From an uncultured Alistipes sp. (GTDB lineage Bacteria; Bacteroidota; Bacteroidia; Bacteroidales; Rikenellaceae): a stretch of 61,983 bases of DNA. A program made the position numbers and the translations under genes. The notes beneath the pieces were generated by a model. That model worked only from the letters and a program-made list of their open reading frames with translations. It was not told the origin of the DNA and did not search any database. How positions within the stretch are numbered: position 1 is the first letter of the stretch; each line of letters opens with the position of its first letter. The stretch spans positions 1 through 61,983 of the forward strand of contig URBK01000017.1 of the NCBI GenBank assembly GCA_900546065.1, in the 5' to 3' direction. Below are positions 27,584 to 36,083 of this stretch, one piece after another.

Positions 27584-28569
27584 AAGTCTTTATGTTTTTT
27601 ATCTTCGATATTGATTTTCCGGTCTACGAGATACGAGTTGCGATCCGTCGCGTTGCGGTTGACAAGCTCCCCGAGGAAGCCCGCCAAAAACAGCTGCACA
27701 CCCAGAATCACGGCCAATATAGCCACAAAGAAGAGCGGCTGCTCCGTAACCGCACGCAGCGGCAGCCCATGCGCCTGCTTGTAGAGTTTGGCGGCGATGA
27801 CCCACACCGTAGTGAAGCCGCCCACGAGGAACATCAACGTTCCCAGACTGCCGAAGAAATACATCGGCGAGCGGCCGAAGTGCGACATGAACGAGACGGT
27901 GATCAGATCAAGATAACCCTTGACCATACGTTCCATACCGAACTTCGAACTGCCGTATTTGCGTTCATAGTGGTGCACCACCTTCTCGCCTATGCGTTTG
28001 AATCCGGCATGTTTGGCCAGAATAGGAATGTAACGGTGCATCTCTCCGTATACCTCTATCGACTTGACGACATTGCGGCGATAAGCCTTCAGCCCGCAAT
28101 TGAAATCGTGGAGCTTGATGCCCGAAACAAGCCTTGCCGTAAAGTTGAAGAACTTGCTCGGCAGACGCTTGCCCGCAGGGTCGAGACGCTTCTTCTTCCA
28201 CCCCGACACCAGATCATACCCGTCCTCGAGGATCATGCGCCGCATCTCGGGAATCTCGTCGGGCGAATCCTGAAGGTCGGCATCCATCGTGAAGACCACC
28301 TCTCCCGCGGCCGCCTCAAACCCGCAGTACAATGCGGCCGACTTGCCGTAATTGCGTGCGAAGCGTATGGCGCGAATGGCCGGATAGAGGGCACTGAGAC
28401 GTTCGATCTCCTGCCACGAACCGTCCCGCGAGCCGTCATCCACCATGATGATCTCGTACGAGAGGTTGTTCTCACGGGCCACACGGTCAATCCATGCCAC
28501 AAGTTCGGCCAGCGATTCGCGCTCGTTGTAGAGCGGCACCACGACCGATATGTCCAGACTCTTATCCAT
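27580..28569 (-). CDS. GT2 glycosyltransferase, dolichol-phosphate-mannose synthase type
   Basis: A 329-residue enzyme. The GT-A domain has ISVVVPLYNERESLAELV, the donor region IIMVDDGSRDGSW and the DxD-type DADLQDSPDEIPEM. Two hydrophobic segments at about residues 235-260 and 275-300 anchor the C-terminus, as in GtrB/DPM1-like enzymes that load a sugar on a polyprenyl phosphate. It sits between two membrane-protein genes (DUF4199 upstream, 12 bp gap; DUF4293 downstream, 4-bp overlap), a layout consistent with lipid-linked sugar supply for a surface glycan. Confidence 0.92.
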   Translation of the reverse strand: MDKSLDISVVVPLYNERESLAELVAWIDRVARENNLSYEIIMVDDGSRDGSWQEIERLSALYPAIRAIRFARNYGKSAALYCGFEAAAGEVVFTMDADLQDSPDEIPEMRRMILEDGYDLVSGWKKKRLDPAGKRLPSKFFNFTARLVSGIKLHDFNCGLKAYRRNVVKSIEVYGEMHRYIPILAKHAGFKRIGEKVVHHYERKYGSSKFGMERMVKGYLDLITVSFMSHFGRSPMYFFGSLGTLMFLVGGFTTVWVIAAKLYKQAHGLPLRAVTEQPLFFVAILAVILGVQLFLAGFLGELVNRNATDRNSYLVDRKINIEDKKHKDL

Positions 28570-28581
28570 CGATCGACCGAT

Positions 28582-29175
28582 TTACTTGCGATCCGTTTCC
28601 GACGTCTCGCTGTCGTCCTGCTCGGCCTCCGAGACCGTAATGCTATCCTGCTCGAAGATGTCAGGCTCGCGCTTGGTGCCGATCGAGATAAACAGGCCGT
28701 AGAAGCCGTAACTCAATACAAGCGAGAAGATCTGCGTCAGCAAAACAGGGACGGGTGAGAACAACATCGAACGGTAGAGTTTCGACATGCTGTCTATTGC
28801 GGCGTTATCGAATGTCCCGAGCTGCGAATATACGGCCAGAATGTTGTTCAGATTGGTCTCGTATGTCGCCGTAAAGAGGAAATTGCTGGCTATGATCTCG
28901 TAGGCGCCGCTCACGATACCGGCAAAGAATCCCATCGAGACGATGAAACCGAGACTTTGTGCATAAGAGAATCCCTCCTTGGCAAAGAGTGCCGAACGAC
29001 GGCTCGTATAACGGGCCAGAAGCCATATCTGCGCTACCAGAGCTACCAGTGATATGAGCAATGACATCGACTGAAAGCACAAACGGAGACATGCGAACAG
29101 AGCATGAACCACACCCACAATCGCTCCACAACGCGAAGCGTCATTCCAGAAACTGTTTTTAGACATATTTTTCAT
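28582..29175 (-). CDS. DUF4199 family membrane protein
   Basis: A 197-residue protein with four hydrophobic segments and a short acidic C-terminal tail (SITVSEAEQDDSETSETDRK). The early segment FWNDASRCGAIVGVVHALFA and the later GFIVSMGFFAGIVSGAYE fit DUF4199, a family of unknown function often found next to GT2 genes. ATG 29175 or ATG 29166 could start it. It is first in the operon; its likely promoter is the -7 box inside the interspersed repeat at 29352, giving a leader of about 170 nt. Confidence 0.8.
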   Translation of the reverse strand: MKNMSKNSFWNDASRCGAIVGVVHALFACLRLCFQSMSLLISLVALVAQIWLLARYTSRRSALFAKEGFSYAQSLGFIVSMGFFAGIVSGAYEIIASNFLFTATYETNLNNILAVYSQLGTFDNAAIDSMSKLYRSMLFSPVPVLLTQIFSLVLSYGFYGLFISIGTKREPDIFEQDSITVSEAEQDDSETSETDRK

Positions 29176-29351
29176 TATTATCGTTTATTTTCATTCTTGT
29201 TCGGCACAATCCCCGCCATCCCGCCGCAGCACCGCGCCGCCTGTCATTCTCATATCACGCTTCGGCATCTGCGACTTAACCGTCTATTCTCCACCCACAT
29301 GCAACAGCATGTACGGTACGCGGTCGGCATATACATCAGATCATGCAATTT

Positions 29352-29438
29352 GCAAATATAGTGAAAGCCGAGAGCAGAGACAAATATAAAAACACCGTTT
29401 TTAATATTTGGCTATGCCGAGGCCGCATCCTATATTAT
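29352..29438 (-). repeat. Interspersed repeat copy 2, first of a tandem pair
   Basis: Plus-strand CAAATATA (29353-29360; minus-strand -7 box TATATTTG), then GTGAAAGCCGAGAGCAGAG, then an internal AAAAACxxxGTTTTT hairpin, ending near GCCGCATCCTATATTATC. It is very similar over its whole length to the copy at 35826. It lies upstream of the DUF4199 operon. Confidence 0.75.
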
Positions 29439-29498
29439 CCAAATATACGAAAAGCCGAGAGCAGAAGCAAATCGAAAACACAGTTTTTAATATTTGGC
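29439..29498 (-). repeat. Interspersed repeat copy 3, partial
   Basis: Starts 87 nt after copy 2 with CAAATATA (29440-29447) and ACGAAAAGCCGAGAGCAGAAG, then the same hairpin region. It breaks off 15 nt before the mltG stop, losing the GCATCCTAT end. Confidence 0.7.
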
Positions 29499-29513
29499 CC
29501 CCAACCGTCGGCA

Positions 29514-30527
29514 CTACTTTATCTTGCGTTTGTTCAGCTCGCGCTGGTAGGCACGCGCATTGGCATTATGTTCGGCGAGCGTACGGGCAAAGTTGTGATA
29601 GCCGTCAAATGTCGGTCGCGCGCAAAAATAGATATAATCGTTCTGCTCGTAATCCAGCACGGCGTCTATGGCAGCAATGCTCGGCATACATATCGGCGAG
29701 GGCGGCAGTCCTCGATGAAGATAGGTATTGTATGGCGACTCGTACTTCAGGTGGCGGTAGAGTATGCGCCGCAGACCGAAATCCTGCATCGCGTACTTTA
29801 TCGTCGGGTCGGCCTGCAAGGGTATGCCCTTACGCAGGCGGTTCATGTAGACACCCGCTATGCGCGGCATCTCGTCCGTCTTGCGTGTCTCCTCATAGAC
29901 GATCGAGGCAAGCGTCGACACCTCCACGCGGTTCAGGCCGCTGCGCTTGCGTTTCTCGTCACGCTCTCCCGTCCAGAACTTCTTATACTCCTTATACATG
30001 CGGTCGATGAACTCCTCGGGCGTCACCGTCCAGTAGAACTCATACGTATTGGGCAGGAATATCGAGAACATCGTCAGCGGCGACGAGAACCCCAGCCGTT
30101 CGGCCGTCGCCCCATCCATAAATGCCGATGCCAGCGATGCCGAGTCGGCCTCGATCTGACGCGAGAGCTTGCCCGCAAGCTGCGCGGGGGTCTTGACGTT
30201 GTTCATCGTCACCTTGACTGGGGTCTGCAGCCCCAATTTCAACATGCGCACAACGTCGATGACGCTCATACCCTTCTCCATGACATAATGTCCGGCCTTA
30301 AAGGTATCGGCCAGCTTGAGACGGCGTGCATAGAGGTCGAAGGCCCACTTGTGGCTGATATCGGCCCGGACCGAGTCGGCAACCTGCGCGTAGGGATAAT
30401 CCTTGTAGACATACAGGTCGCGCTGCTCGCGCACGCAGCCGCCATAGAACGACTCATAGAGCCACCATGCCGCCGCAACGGCAACGACCGCGACAACCGC
30501 GATGATGGAGATGACAACTTTTTTCAT
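29514..30527 (-). CDS. mltG: Endolytic murein transglycosylase MltG
   Basis: A 337-residue inner-membrane enzyme that cleaves nascent glycan strands and limits their length. One N-terminal membrane segment (VVISIIAVVAVVAVAAAWWL) is followed by a LysM-like region and the catalytic domain with LASIVYEET, where the Glu is the family's catalytic residue, then IPLQADPTIKYA and a C-terminal YIYFCARPTFDGYHNFARTL. The start is ATG 30527, matching the family start; ATG 30545 is also in frame. It lies 43 bp downstream of a phosphodiesterase gene on the same strand. No obvious terminator; repeat copy 3 begins just beyond the stop. Confidence 0.94.
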   Translation of the reverse strand: MKKVVISIIAVVAVVAVAAAWWLYESFYGGCVREQRDLYVYKDYPYAQVADSVRADISHKWAFDLYARRLKLADTFKAGHYVMEKGMSVIDVVRMLKLGLQTPVKVTMNNVKTPAQLAGKLSRQIEADSASLASAFMDGATAERLGFSSPLTMFSIFLPNTYEFYWTVTPEEFIDRMYKEYKKFWTGERDEKRKRSGLNRVEVSTLASIVYEETRKTDEMPRIAGVYMNRLRKGIPLQADPTIKYAMQDFGLRRILYRHLKYESPYNTYLHRGLPPSPICMPSIAAIDAVLDYEQNDYIYFCARPTFDGYHNFARTLAEHNANARAYQRELNKRKIK

Positions 30528-30570
30528 ATTCACAATATCCGACATGCCTTGCCGTCACCGGCAGCGATGC

Positions 30571-31797
30571 CTATTTCAACAACCATCTGTTAAGCGTCGT
30601 GTGCGGTGTCGCCACGACAAATTTATAGAACCGGGATTCGGGATACTGGTCCAGATGAACCACCATGCGTCCCGCTCGAGCCTTTACGCGGCCCACCTCG
30701 ATCCACTCGTCACGGCCGCCGCTCTTGAAGTTGTTCGTCACGGCCATATACACCACAGCGTCATCCTTCGAGCGACCGCACCGCCACCGCAACTCCACAT
30801 CATTGTCATAAGGATGTGTCGTCAAACAACTGATATCGGCCTTGCCGCAAAACGGCACCCCGTCCAGCTCGAAGGCCCGATCCCGCGGCAGCGTGAACCC
30901 CATGAAGCGGCATATCGTCGGCAGGATATCGACCAGTGAGAGCGAAGCATCCCCGAAGCGGGCGTTAAGGCCGTCGGCATTTGTCGAGATCCACACGCTA
31001 CGCTCACGCGCCGACTGCCCGCCGTGATGATGGCCGCTCTCGTCGCGGCCGTGGTCGGTGGTTATGATGACCATCCACTCCTCGTCGAAATTCTTTTCGC
31101 GATATTGTACCGCCTCCCAAATCCGTGCCACCTGCTCGTCCGTGCGGCGGACATACTCATCGACAAAGGAGCTGTCGCCGTGCGCATGAAACGCCTCGTC
31201 CGTATACCACAGATAGACCCAACTAAGGTCGGGCGCAGCGGTTCGTATGCACTCGGCAGCCTCGCGGCACACGACCGAATCGATGGCAAAGACATCCGGA
31301 CTGCCATCCGCACGCCGCAAGGCCGAACCCTCAAGTTCGTAACCGTCACGAACGATGTCTATCGAGAGGCTGTCGGTCTCGGGTTTCCCTGCTCCGATGA
31401 GTACCGTACGGTTATCCGTCCAGCTCGAAAACAACGCCGTCGTAAAGGCCCTCGGCTGCTGCTTGGCTATGCGGAACAGCGACCAATAGTTATAGTTCGG
31501 ATCCAGATTGGAGTTGCCCGGCACGTTGTGCTTGTTGAGCCACGTGCCAGTCAATATGTTCATATACCCTACGGCCGATATGGTCGGGGTCTGCGAGTAT
31601 CCCCCGATCTCACCTCCGGTCGAGGCTCGGGCATAGCCGCCATGCCGCGCAACGTCGAAGACGGTGGCAGGATGCACCCGCTCGATATAGTCGGCCGGTA
31701 TGCCGTCCATTACCACATATACTACCTTTCGCGTGGCCGCCTGCGATGCGGCACAGGCAAGAAGCGCCGTCAAAATAATAAACATAAACCGTCTCAT
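30571..31797 (-). CDS. Exported type I phosphodiesterase / nucleotide pyrophosphatase
   Basis: A 408-residue alkaline-phosphatase-superfamily enzyme. The signal peptide MRRFMFIILTALLACAASQA precedes VVYVVMDGIPADYIERV, with the first metal Asp. The nucleophile Thr is in SQTPTISAVGYMN. Later metal ligands are in YTDEAFHAHGD and ITTDHGRDESGHHHGG. It should hydrolyse phosphodiesters or pyrophosphates in the periplasm. The start is ATG 31797, about 33 nt after a -7 box (31836-31843); ATG 31866 lies upstream of that box. It is probably co-transcribed with mltG. Confidence 0.88.
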   Translation of the reverse strand: MRRFMFIILTALLACAASQAATRKVVYVVMDGIPADYIERVHPATVFDVARHGGYARASTGGEIGGYSQTPTISAVGYMNILTGTWLNKHNVPGNSNLDPNYNYWSLFRIAKQQPRAFTTALFSSWTDNRTVLIGAGKPETDSLSIDIVRDGYELEGSALRRADGSPDVFAIDSVVCREAAECIRTAAPDLSWVYLWYTDEAFHAHGDSSFVDEYVRRTDEQVARIWEAVQYREKNFDEEWMVIITTDHGRDESGHHHGGQSARERSVWISTNADGLNARFGDASLSLVDILPTICRFMGFTLPRDRAFELDGVPFCGKADISCLTTHPYDNDVELRWRCGRSKDDAVVYMAVTNNFKSGGRDEWIEVGRVKARAGRMVVHLDQYPESRFYKFVVATPHTTLNRWLLK

Positions 31798-31835
31798 CGT
31801 GCAGTAATCGGGGTTTGAACAATCGATATTAGGTA

Positions 31836-31843
31836 CAAATGTA
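31836..31843 (-). promoter_or_regulatory. -7 box TACATTTG for the phosphodiesterase-mltG unit
   Basis: Consensus on the minus strand; it decides the phosphodiesterase start. Confidence 0.65.
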
Positions 31844-32003
31844 GTAAAACAAGCGCGCAGAGACAAATCATTGAGCCATTTTTCGATTCCTCCACACTAC
31901 GATAACCCGCCAAGGCCATCCCCGCCGGCCGCTACGCAGCACGTGCAACTGATACTCTGCATACGCCCGGAACACTCTCTGAACACAAATTTCACCGCAC
32001 CGT

Positions 32004-32033
32004 TTGCGCATTGCAAAAATTTTTCTACCTTTG
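32004..32033 (+). promoter_or_regulatory. Promoter of SRP RNA
   Basis: TTG (32004-32006) as -33 and TACCTTTG (32026-32033) as -7, with a 19-nt spacer: a textbook Bacteroidetes promoter. Confidence 0.85.
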
Positions 32034-32038
32034 CGCTC

Positions 32039-32139
32039 GGGTAAGTCTTATACGACCAGCTCCTGCAGAACCCCCCAGGTGCGGAAGCAAGCAAGGGTAT
32101 GCGGTTGTAGCGGTGCGATATAAGTAGCTTACCCTTTTT
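32039..32139 (+). ncRNA. ffs: Signal recognition particle RNA (4.5S type)
   Basis: About 95 nt closed by GGGTAAG (32039-32045) pairing with CTTACCC (32127-32133), followed directly by a T-run as intrinsic terminator. The conserved domain IV is present: CCAGGTGCGGAAGCAAGCAAGG (near 32075-32096), with the GGAA-type tetraloop and the asymmetric loop that binds the Ffh M domain. It is the RNA partner of the ffh product encoded at 11592. A matching promoter lies immediately upstream. Confidence 0.93.
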
Positions 32140-32385
32140 TATTTCCCTTTCAACTTCCCCTTCCGACACGCCCGTTACAACATCATTCCAACTCCATCTA
32201 AGATACGGGACTTGCGGTACGCCCACTCCCAATAGCGTACCGACTGCATTTTACCGGTCGTTCGGAGCCACTTGTCCCGACACCCGCGCCCGACACACCA
32301 CACGACGCATACGAGGCCACACACTAATAAAAAACAGAATATGCGGATAGCCGAAACGCAAAAGAACAAAAAAACAGTCCGAATC

Positions 32386-32417
32386 TTTTGCGATAGCGAT
32401 AATTATGCGTATCTTTG
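32386..32417 (+). promoter_or_regulatory. Promoter of the cold-shock gene
   Basis: TTG followed 19 nt later by TATCTTTG (32410-32417). It produces a leader of about 117 nt before the cold-shock ATG, a length that in other bacteria often carries a temperature-responsive structure. The stretch between the SRP RNA end and this promoter (32140-32385) shows nothing recognisable. Confidence 0.75.
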
Positions 32418-32540
32418 AATATGATAGGAGGCCGTATGGATGGGTCAAATTCAAAACTCTGTTTTCATTTGTTTCCACCCCTACCGCTCCTGTCCCGCAA
32501 ACCATACACAACAACTTTTTACTACTAAACACGCACTACT

Positions 32541-32747
32541 ATGACTGGCAAAGTAAAATGGTTCGACAGCAAAAAAGGATACGGATTTATCCTTAATGAA
32601 GAGGGCCGCGAAATATTCGTTCACTACACGGGTATCGTAGCCGACGGTTTCAAGGCGCTTGCCGAGGGTCAGAACGTCGAGTTCGAGATCGAGAAGAACG
32701 ACAAGGGCGAGCAGGCCGTAAACGTAACCGTACTGCACAAGAAATAA
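32541..32747 (+). CDS. Cold-shock domain protein
   Basis: A 68-residue single OB-fold RNA-binding protein. RNP1 KGYGFI and RNP2 IFVHYTGI are present, and the N-terminus MTGKVKWFDSKKGYGF is typical. It acts as an RNA chaperone. It has a consensus promoter and a long leader. A hairpin terminator follows. A Tyr replaces the first Phe commonly seen in RNP1 (KGFGFI), a frequent variant. Confidence 0.96.
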   Translation: MTGKVKWFDSKKGYGFILNEEGREIFVHYTGIVADGFKALAEGQNVEFEIEKNDKGEQAVNVTVLHKK

Positions 32748-32817
32748 CTCATTCGTTCACGAGGCGTCCGCATGACATTTTACGTACGGCGCACCATTTA
32801 CGTACGGCACGCATGCG

Positions 32818-32858
32818 AAAACGGAGTTTACCTTCCGGTAAGCTCCGTTTGTTGTTAT
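32818..32858 (+). terminator. Terminator of the cold-shock gene
   Basis: AAACGGAG(T)TTACC pairs with GGTAA(G)CTCCGTTT around a TTCC loop; T-rich tail. Upstream (32778-32809) the 12-mer TTTACGTACGGC occurs twice. Confidence 0.8.
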
Positions 32859-32873
32859 CCGTCCGCCGACATA

Positions 32874-33686
32874 TCACTTCTGGAAACGCATCGTATAGTT
32901 GCGCAGCCACCTCATCACGGGACCTGAAACCATACGGCACAACGGTATAAAAAGACGGAACCACCAGTCGGGCACAATACAGCGGCGACCGCGGCGCATA
33001 GCCCTCAACGAGCGGCGCGCACAACTCTCTGCAGACATAAGCACACCGCATCGCAGGCCGATCCTCTGCCAGCGGGGCGAAAGACCGTAAAGGTCGGTCG
33101 CAATACCCGCAGGACACACGGCCGTAACCGTAACACCCATATCGCGCACCTCCTTGGAGAATGCCACCGAGAAGCTCTTCAGATAGGCCTTGCTCGCGCT
33201 GTACAGCGACAAGCCCGGATACGGCATCCAGATCGAGTAGGAGGACATGTTCAGTATGCGTCCGCCGCCGCGCGAGGCCATATCCGCCGCAAACAGGCGG
33301 CAGGTAACTGTAGCCGTAAGGTCGTGAAGCATGATGATGCGGGTAATGCGGTCGATCGGGGTATTCAATATGTCACAGAAGGAGAAGATACCGGCATTGT
33401 TTATCAGCACATCGACCGCAATACCCTCCGCCTTTGTCCATTCAAAGAGCTCCTCGCCCGCCGTCTGCGTAGCCAGATCCTTCGACAGCCACCGGACCGA
33501 CACCGAGGGATTTGCCGCACGCACCTCCACGGCCGTGCGTGCGAGCTGCTCCTCATCCACGGCAACCATAACAACATTATACCCCTCGCGCGCCAGTTGA
33601 AGGGCGAAACTGCGCCCTATGCCCCGTGAGGCTCCCGTCACCAGCGCCGTGCGCGTACCTGCGGCAAAAGATTCCCGGCGGCTCAT
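32874..33686 (-). CDS. Short-chain dehydrogenase/reductase, candidate steroid 3-beta-HSDH
   Basis: A 270-residue classical SDR. It has TGASRGIG (cofactor loop, residues 14-21), NNAGIF, the catalytic serine in NMSSYSIW and YSASK with the catalytic Tyr and Lys. A C-terminal extension (RRSLRAMRRGRRCIVPDWWFRLF) is basic and hydrophobic and may touch the membrane, as in 17-beta-HSD12/HSDH-like SDRs. The start is ATG 33686, overlapping the previous stop by 4 bp; an ATG at 33716 is also in frame. As the last gene after a 5-alpha-reductase and an OYE reductase, a 3-keto-steroid/bile acid reductase role is the best inference, not shown. Confidence 0.8.
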   Translation of the reverse strand: MSRRESFAAGTRTALVTGASRGIGRSFALQLAREGYNVVMVAVDEEQLARTAVEVRAANPSVSVRWLSKDLATQTAGEELFEWTKAEGIAVDVLINNAGIFSFCDILNTPIDRITRIIMLHDLTATVTCRLFAADMASRGGGRILNMSSYSIWMPYPGLSLYSASKAYLKSFSVAFSKEVRDMGVTVTAVCPAGIATDLYGLSPRWQRIGLRCGVLMSAESCARRSLRAMRRGRRCIVPDWWFRLFIPLCRMVSGPVMRWLRNYTMRFQK

Positions 33687-34927
33687 CGTTTGCGCGGTAA
33701 GCCCAGCTCCCGACATATCTTATCGGGGAGGTCGGGACAGTTATGACAACACTGCATGTCGATCGAATACATACGCGCGATGCAGTAATCCTTATGGTCG
33801 CAGCCCGAGCGCGTATTGATATCGCCCTCGCGCATACGGTTCACGAACGCAGGGTCGTTGACCAGAGCTCGGGCCATCTGCACCAGCTCGAAGCCCTCGT
33901 CCAGCACGCGCTCAACCCCGCGGCGCGACACAAGCCCTCCGACATACACCAACGGACACTTCAACTCGCGGCGGAAACGCTTGGCGTTCTCCAAAAAGAA
34001 GCACTCCTCGAAGTCGTACTGCTTGATCATCCACTGTCCGAAGAGCGACACCACGATCTTCTGCGGCCACATCTTCCACGGCATGTAATACCCCATGGTC
34101 TTGGTCGGGATACGGCCGCGCATGACAGCCATCGGCGCCCGCGAAACGAATCCAGACGAGAGCACTATGCCGTCCACGCCGAACGACTCGATACGCTTGG
34201 CTATCTCGATCGACTCCGGGACCTCGATGCCGCCGCGGAAACCGTCCTCCATGTTGTGCTTCACCAACACGGCCATACGGCAGCGCGCCGCCGCCTGCAT
34301 AACCTCCTCGAGGCACATATCCATGAAGCGCATACGGTTCGCAAGCGAGCCGCCGAACTCGTCGCGACGATGGTTCGTATATGGCGAGAGGAATTGCGAT
34401 ATGAGGTATCCGTGTCCCGCATGCACCTCAACGCTGTCGAAACCCGCCTCGTGCGCCGTCTCGACCGCACGGCCGAAGTCGCGCGCCATCTCCACGATCT
34501 CGTCGCGGCGCAGGCGCCGGTGGAACGTCGGCGAGTAGAGGTTGAAGCCGTTGGAGGCCGACACGGGGAAGCATCCCGCCGTTGACCAGTGGGTCATATT
34601 GCCGCAATGGCCTATCTGTATGCCAGCCGCAGCCCCTTCGGCATGTATGGCATCGGTTATGTCGCGCAGCGCGGGCACGATCTCGGGCCGCAGCCACAAC
34701 TGGCTGTTGAACGACACGCCGCTGCGGTTGATCGAGGCGTAGGCCAGCGTGGTCATGCCGATGCCGCCGCGGGCAACGCTCACGTGATAATCCTTGAGTT
34801 TTTGCGTCGGGCCGAAATCCTTGCCCATGGACTCGAACGCCGCCGAGCGGATCGTGCGGTTACGCAGCGTCACCGGGCCCAGCTTGTAGGGCGTAAAGAG
34901 TTTCGACTCCTTCAGATCTTTATCCAT
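33683..34927 (-). CDS. Old Yellow Enzyme-type NADH:flavin oxidoreductase, candidate steroid C4-C5 reductase
   Basis: A 414-residue FMN TIM barrel. Motifs include LGPVTLRNRTIRSA at the start, QIGHCGN, and VEVHAGHGYLISQFLSPYTNHRRDEFGGS with the substrate His and flavin contacts. The C-terminus has a cysteine cluster (GCDHKDYC, then CCHNC), recalling the iron-sulphur site of 2,4-dienoyl-CoA reductases and BaiCD/BaiH, but the FAD/NAD domain of those larger enzymes is missing. It lies 39 bp after the 5-alpha-reductase gene and overlaps the SDR gene. Reduction of a delta4-3-oxo steroid to the 5-beta product is the context-based prediction. Confidence 0.82.
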   Translation of the reverse strand: MDKDLKESKLFTPYKLGPVTLRNRTIRSAAFESMGKDFGPTQKLKDYHVSVARGGIGMTTLAYASINRSGVSFNSQLWLRPEIVPALRDITDAIHAEGAAAGIQIGHCGNMTHWSTAGCFPVSASNGFNLYSPTFHRRLRRDEIVEMARDFGRAVETAHEAGFDSVEVHAGHGYLISQFLSPYTNHRRDEFGGSLANRMRFMDMCLEEVMQAAARCRMAVLVKHNMEDGFRGGIEVPESIEIAKRIESFGVDGIVLSSGFVSRAPMAVMRGRIPTKTMGYYMPWKMWPQKIVVSLFGQWMIKQYDFEECFFLENAKRFRRELKCPLVYVGGLVSRRGVERVLDEGFELVQMARALVNDPAFVNRMREGDINTRSGCDHKDYCIARMYSIDMQCCHNCPDLPDKICRELGLPRKR

Positions 34928-34966
34928 TTTATAATAACGATTTTTCTATTGCAACCACCCGTGCGG

Positions 34967-35737
34967 TCAATATATGAACGGTATCAGCCGCTTGCGGTGC
35001 AGCGAGGTGAACTCCTCGCCGAACTCCTTCTCGTAGCGCCGGTAAAGCGATGCCGAACGCGGCGCCAGATTGGCAAACGTCCACCATACGAATACTGCGC
35101 CCGCCCACGACCACGACGCCACGGCAAAGCCCGTCCACTCCAGCAGTTCACCGAAATAGTTGGCCGACGAAACATATCGGAACATGCCGCCGCGGGGAAT
35201 ATAGTGGCGCGTGTCGCCCTCCTTGCGCAGGTGGCGTATGATATAGTCCGACTGCAGGTTGATGAACATGCCGGCAAAGAAGAGCACCGCCCCGACATAT
35301 ATGAACGGCTTGCAGAACCAACCGTCGTAATAGCCTTCTGGGGCGAAATAGAATATCCATCCGCCCTGCATCAGAGCATTGAGCGTATTGAAAACCATAC
35401 CCATAAGGACTATTCCGAGAGGCATCTTCGAGCGGCCGCGCATCAACAGCGGGAAGATGAACGAACGCTGGAAATAGTGCAGCTGGAACATTGCCAGCAG
35501 CGTCAGCGGCACGGCATCCCACATACGGTCCGACAAGGCCCACAACACCCACATCATGATAAAGACGGGCGACTCCATCAGCACCCACCCGACCTTGTTC
35601 GGCACCGGAGGCCCGTAACGGCGGTCGAACAGATAGCCGTAACCCGCCTCAAAGAAGTGCAGTGCCACGAATACACACAGGGCGATGAAGGCCATCACCG
35701 CCAGAAACGTATTGTATGCAGCAAGATAATTTTCCAT
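34967..35737 (-). CDS. 3-oxo-5-alpha-steroid 4-dehydrogenase homologue (steroid 5-alpha-reductase)
   Basis: A 256-residue integral membrane protein with about seven hydrophobic segments. The whole C-terminal third matches SRD5A enzymes: NLQSDYIIRHLRK, IPRGGMFRYVSSANYFGELLEW, GFAVASWSWAG, and the terminal KRLIPFIY. The catalytic region near residue 55 is VLMESP, keeping the Glu (Glu55) but with Met where animal enzymes have Gln; LHYFQRSFIFPLL keeps the catalytic-site Tyr (Tyr88). It should use NADPH to saturate the C4-C5 bond of 3-oxo-delta4 steroids to the 5-alpha form. First gene of the operon. Confidence 0.9.
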   Translation of the reverse strand: MENYLAAYNTFLAVMAFIALCVFVALHFFEAGYGYLFDRRYGPPVPNKVGWVLMESPVFIMMWVLWALSDRMWDAVPLTLLAMFQLHYFQRSFIFPLLMRGRSKMPLGIVLMGMVFNTLNALMQGGWIFYFAPEGYYDGWFCKPFIYVGAVLFFAGMFINLQSDYIIRHLRKEGDTRHYIPRGGMFRYVSSANYFGELLEWTGFAVASWSWAGAVFVWWTFANLAPRSASLYRRYEKEFGEEFTSLHRKRLIPFIY

Positions 35738-35825
35738 ATCAGCACAAGTTTACCGTTATCGCTGCGGCAGCTCCGACAACGCGGGACCGATATCCCCCCG
35801 CCTGCCGACTAACCGCCTGCAACGG

Positions 35826-35930
35826 GCAAAGATAGCGAAAGCCGAGAGCAGAGGCAAATCGAAAAACAAGGTTTTTCAGAATTTGACTCGGCCGAGGCGC
35901 ATCCTATCCAAAACAAAGTCAAAGATACCA
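35826..35930 (-). repeat. Interspersed repeat copy 4, promoter of the steroid operon
   Basis: Plus-strand CAAAGATA (35827-35834; minus TATCTTTG), GCGAAAGCCGAGAGCAGAGG, hairpin AAAAACAAGGTTTTT, CTCGGCCGAG palindrome, GCATCCTATCC, then a second CAAAGATA at 35920-35927. The inner box lies 90 nt before the 5-alpha-reductase ATG. It matches copy 2 along its length. Confidence 0.78.
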
Positions 35931-36070
35931 ATAAGCCGCCAATATTCCGCCTCAAAGCGTAAAAAAATCCCTTTTCGGACATATTCACATACGTTTGGTT
36001 CAATGCCGCGATGTCGAAATTGAGACCAAAATAAATTCTTTCGGGCGATCCTACGTTACGTATAATTTCG

Positions 36071-36078
36071 TATATTTG
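36071..36078 (+). promoter_or_regulatory. -7 box TATATTTG upstream of the 36.4 kb lipoprotein pair
   Basis: Consensus box on the plus strand. If used, the leader is about 285 nt. Confidence 0.5.
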
Positions 36079-36083
36079 TCACT

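Noticed and set aside
29343..30593. 416-codon plus-strand open frame with an internal repeat (KAESR twice)
   Set aside because: The repeat comes from translating two copies of the interspersed promoter repeat. The rest is antisense to mltG.
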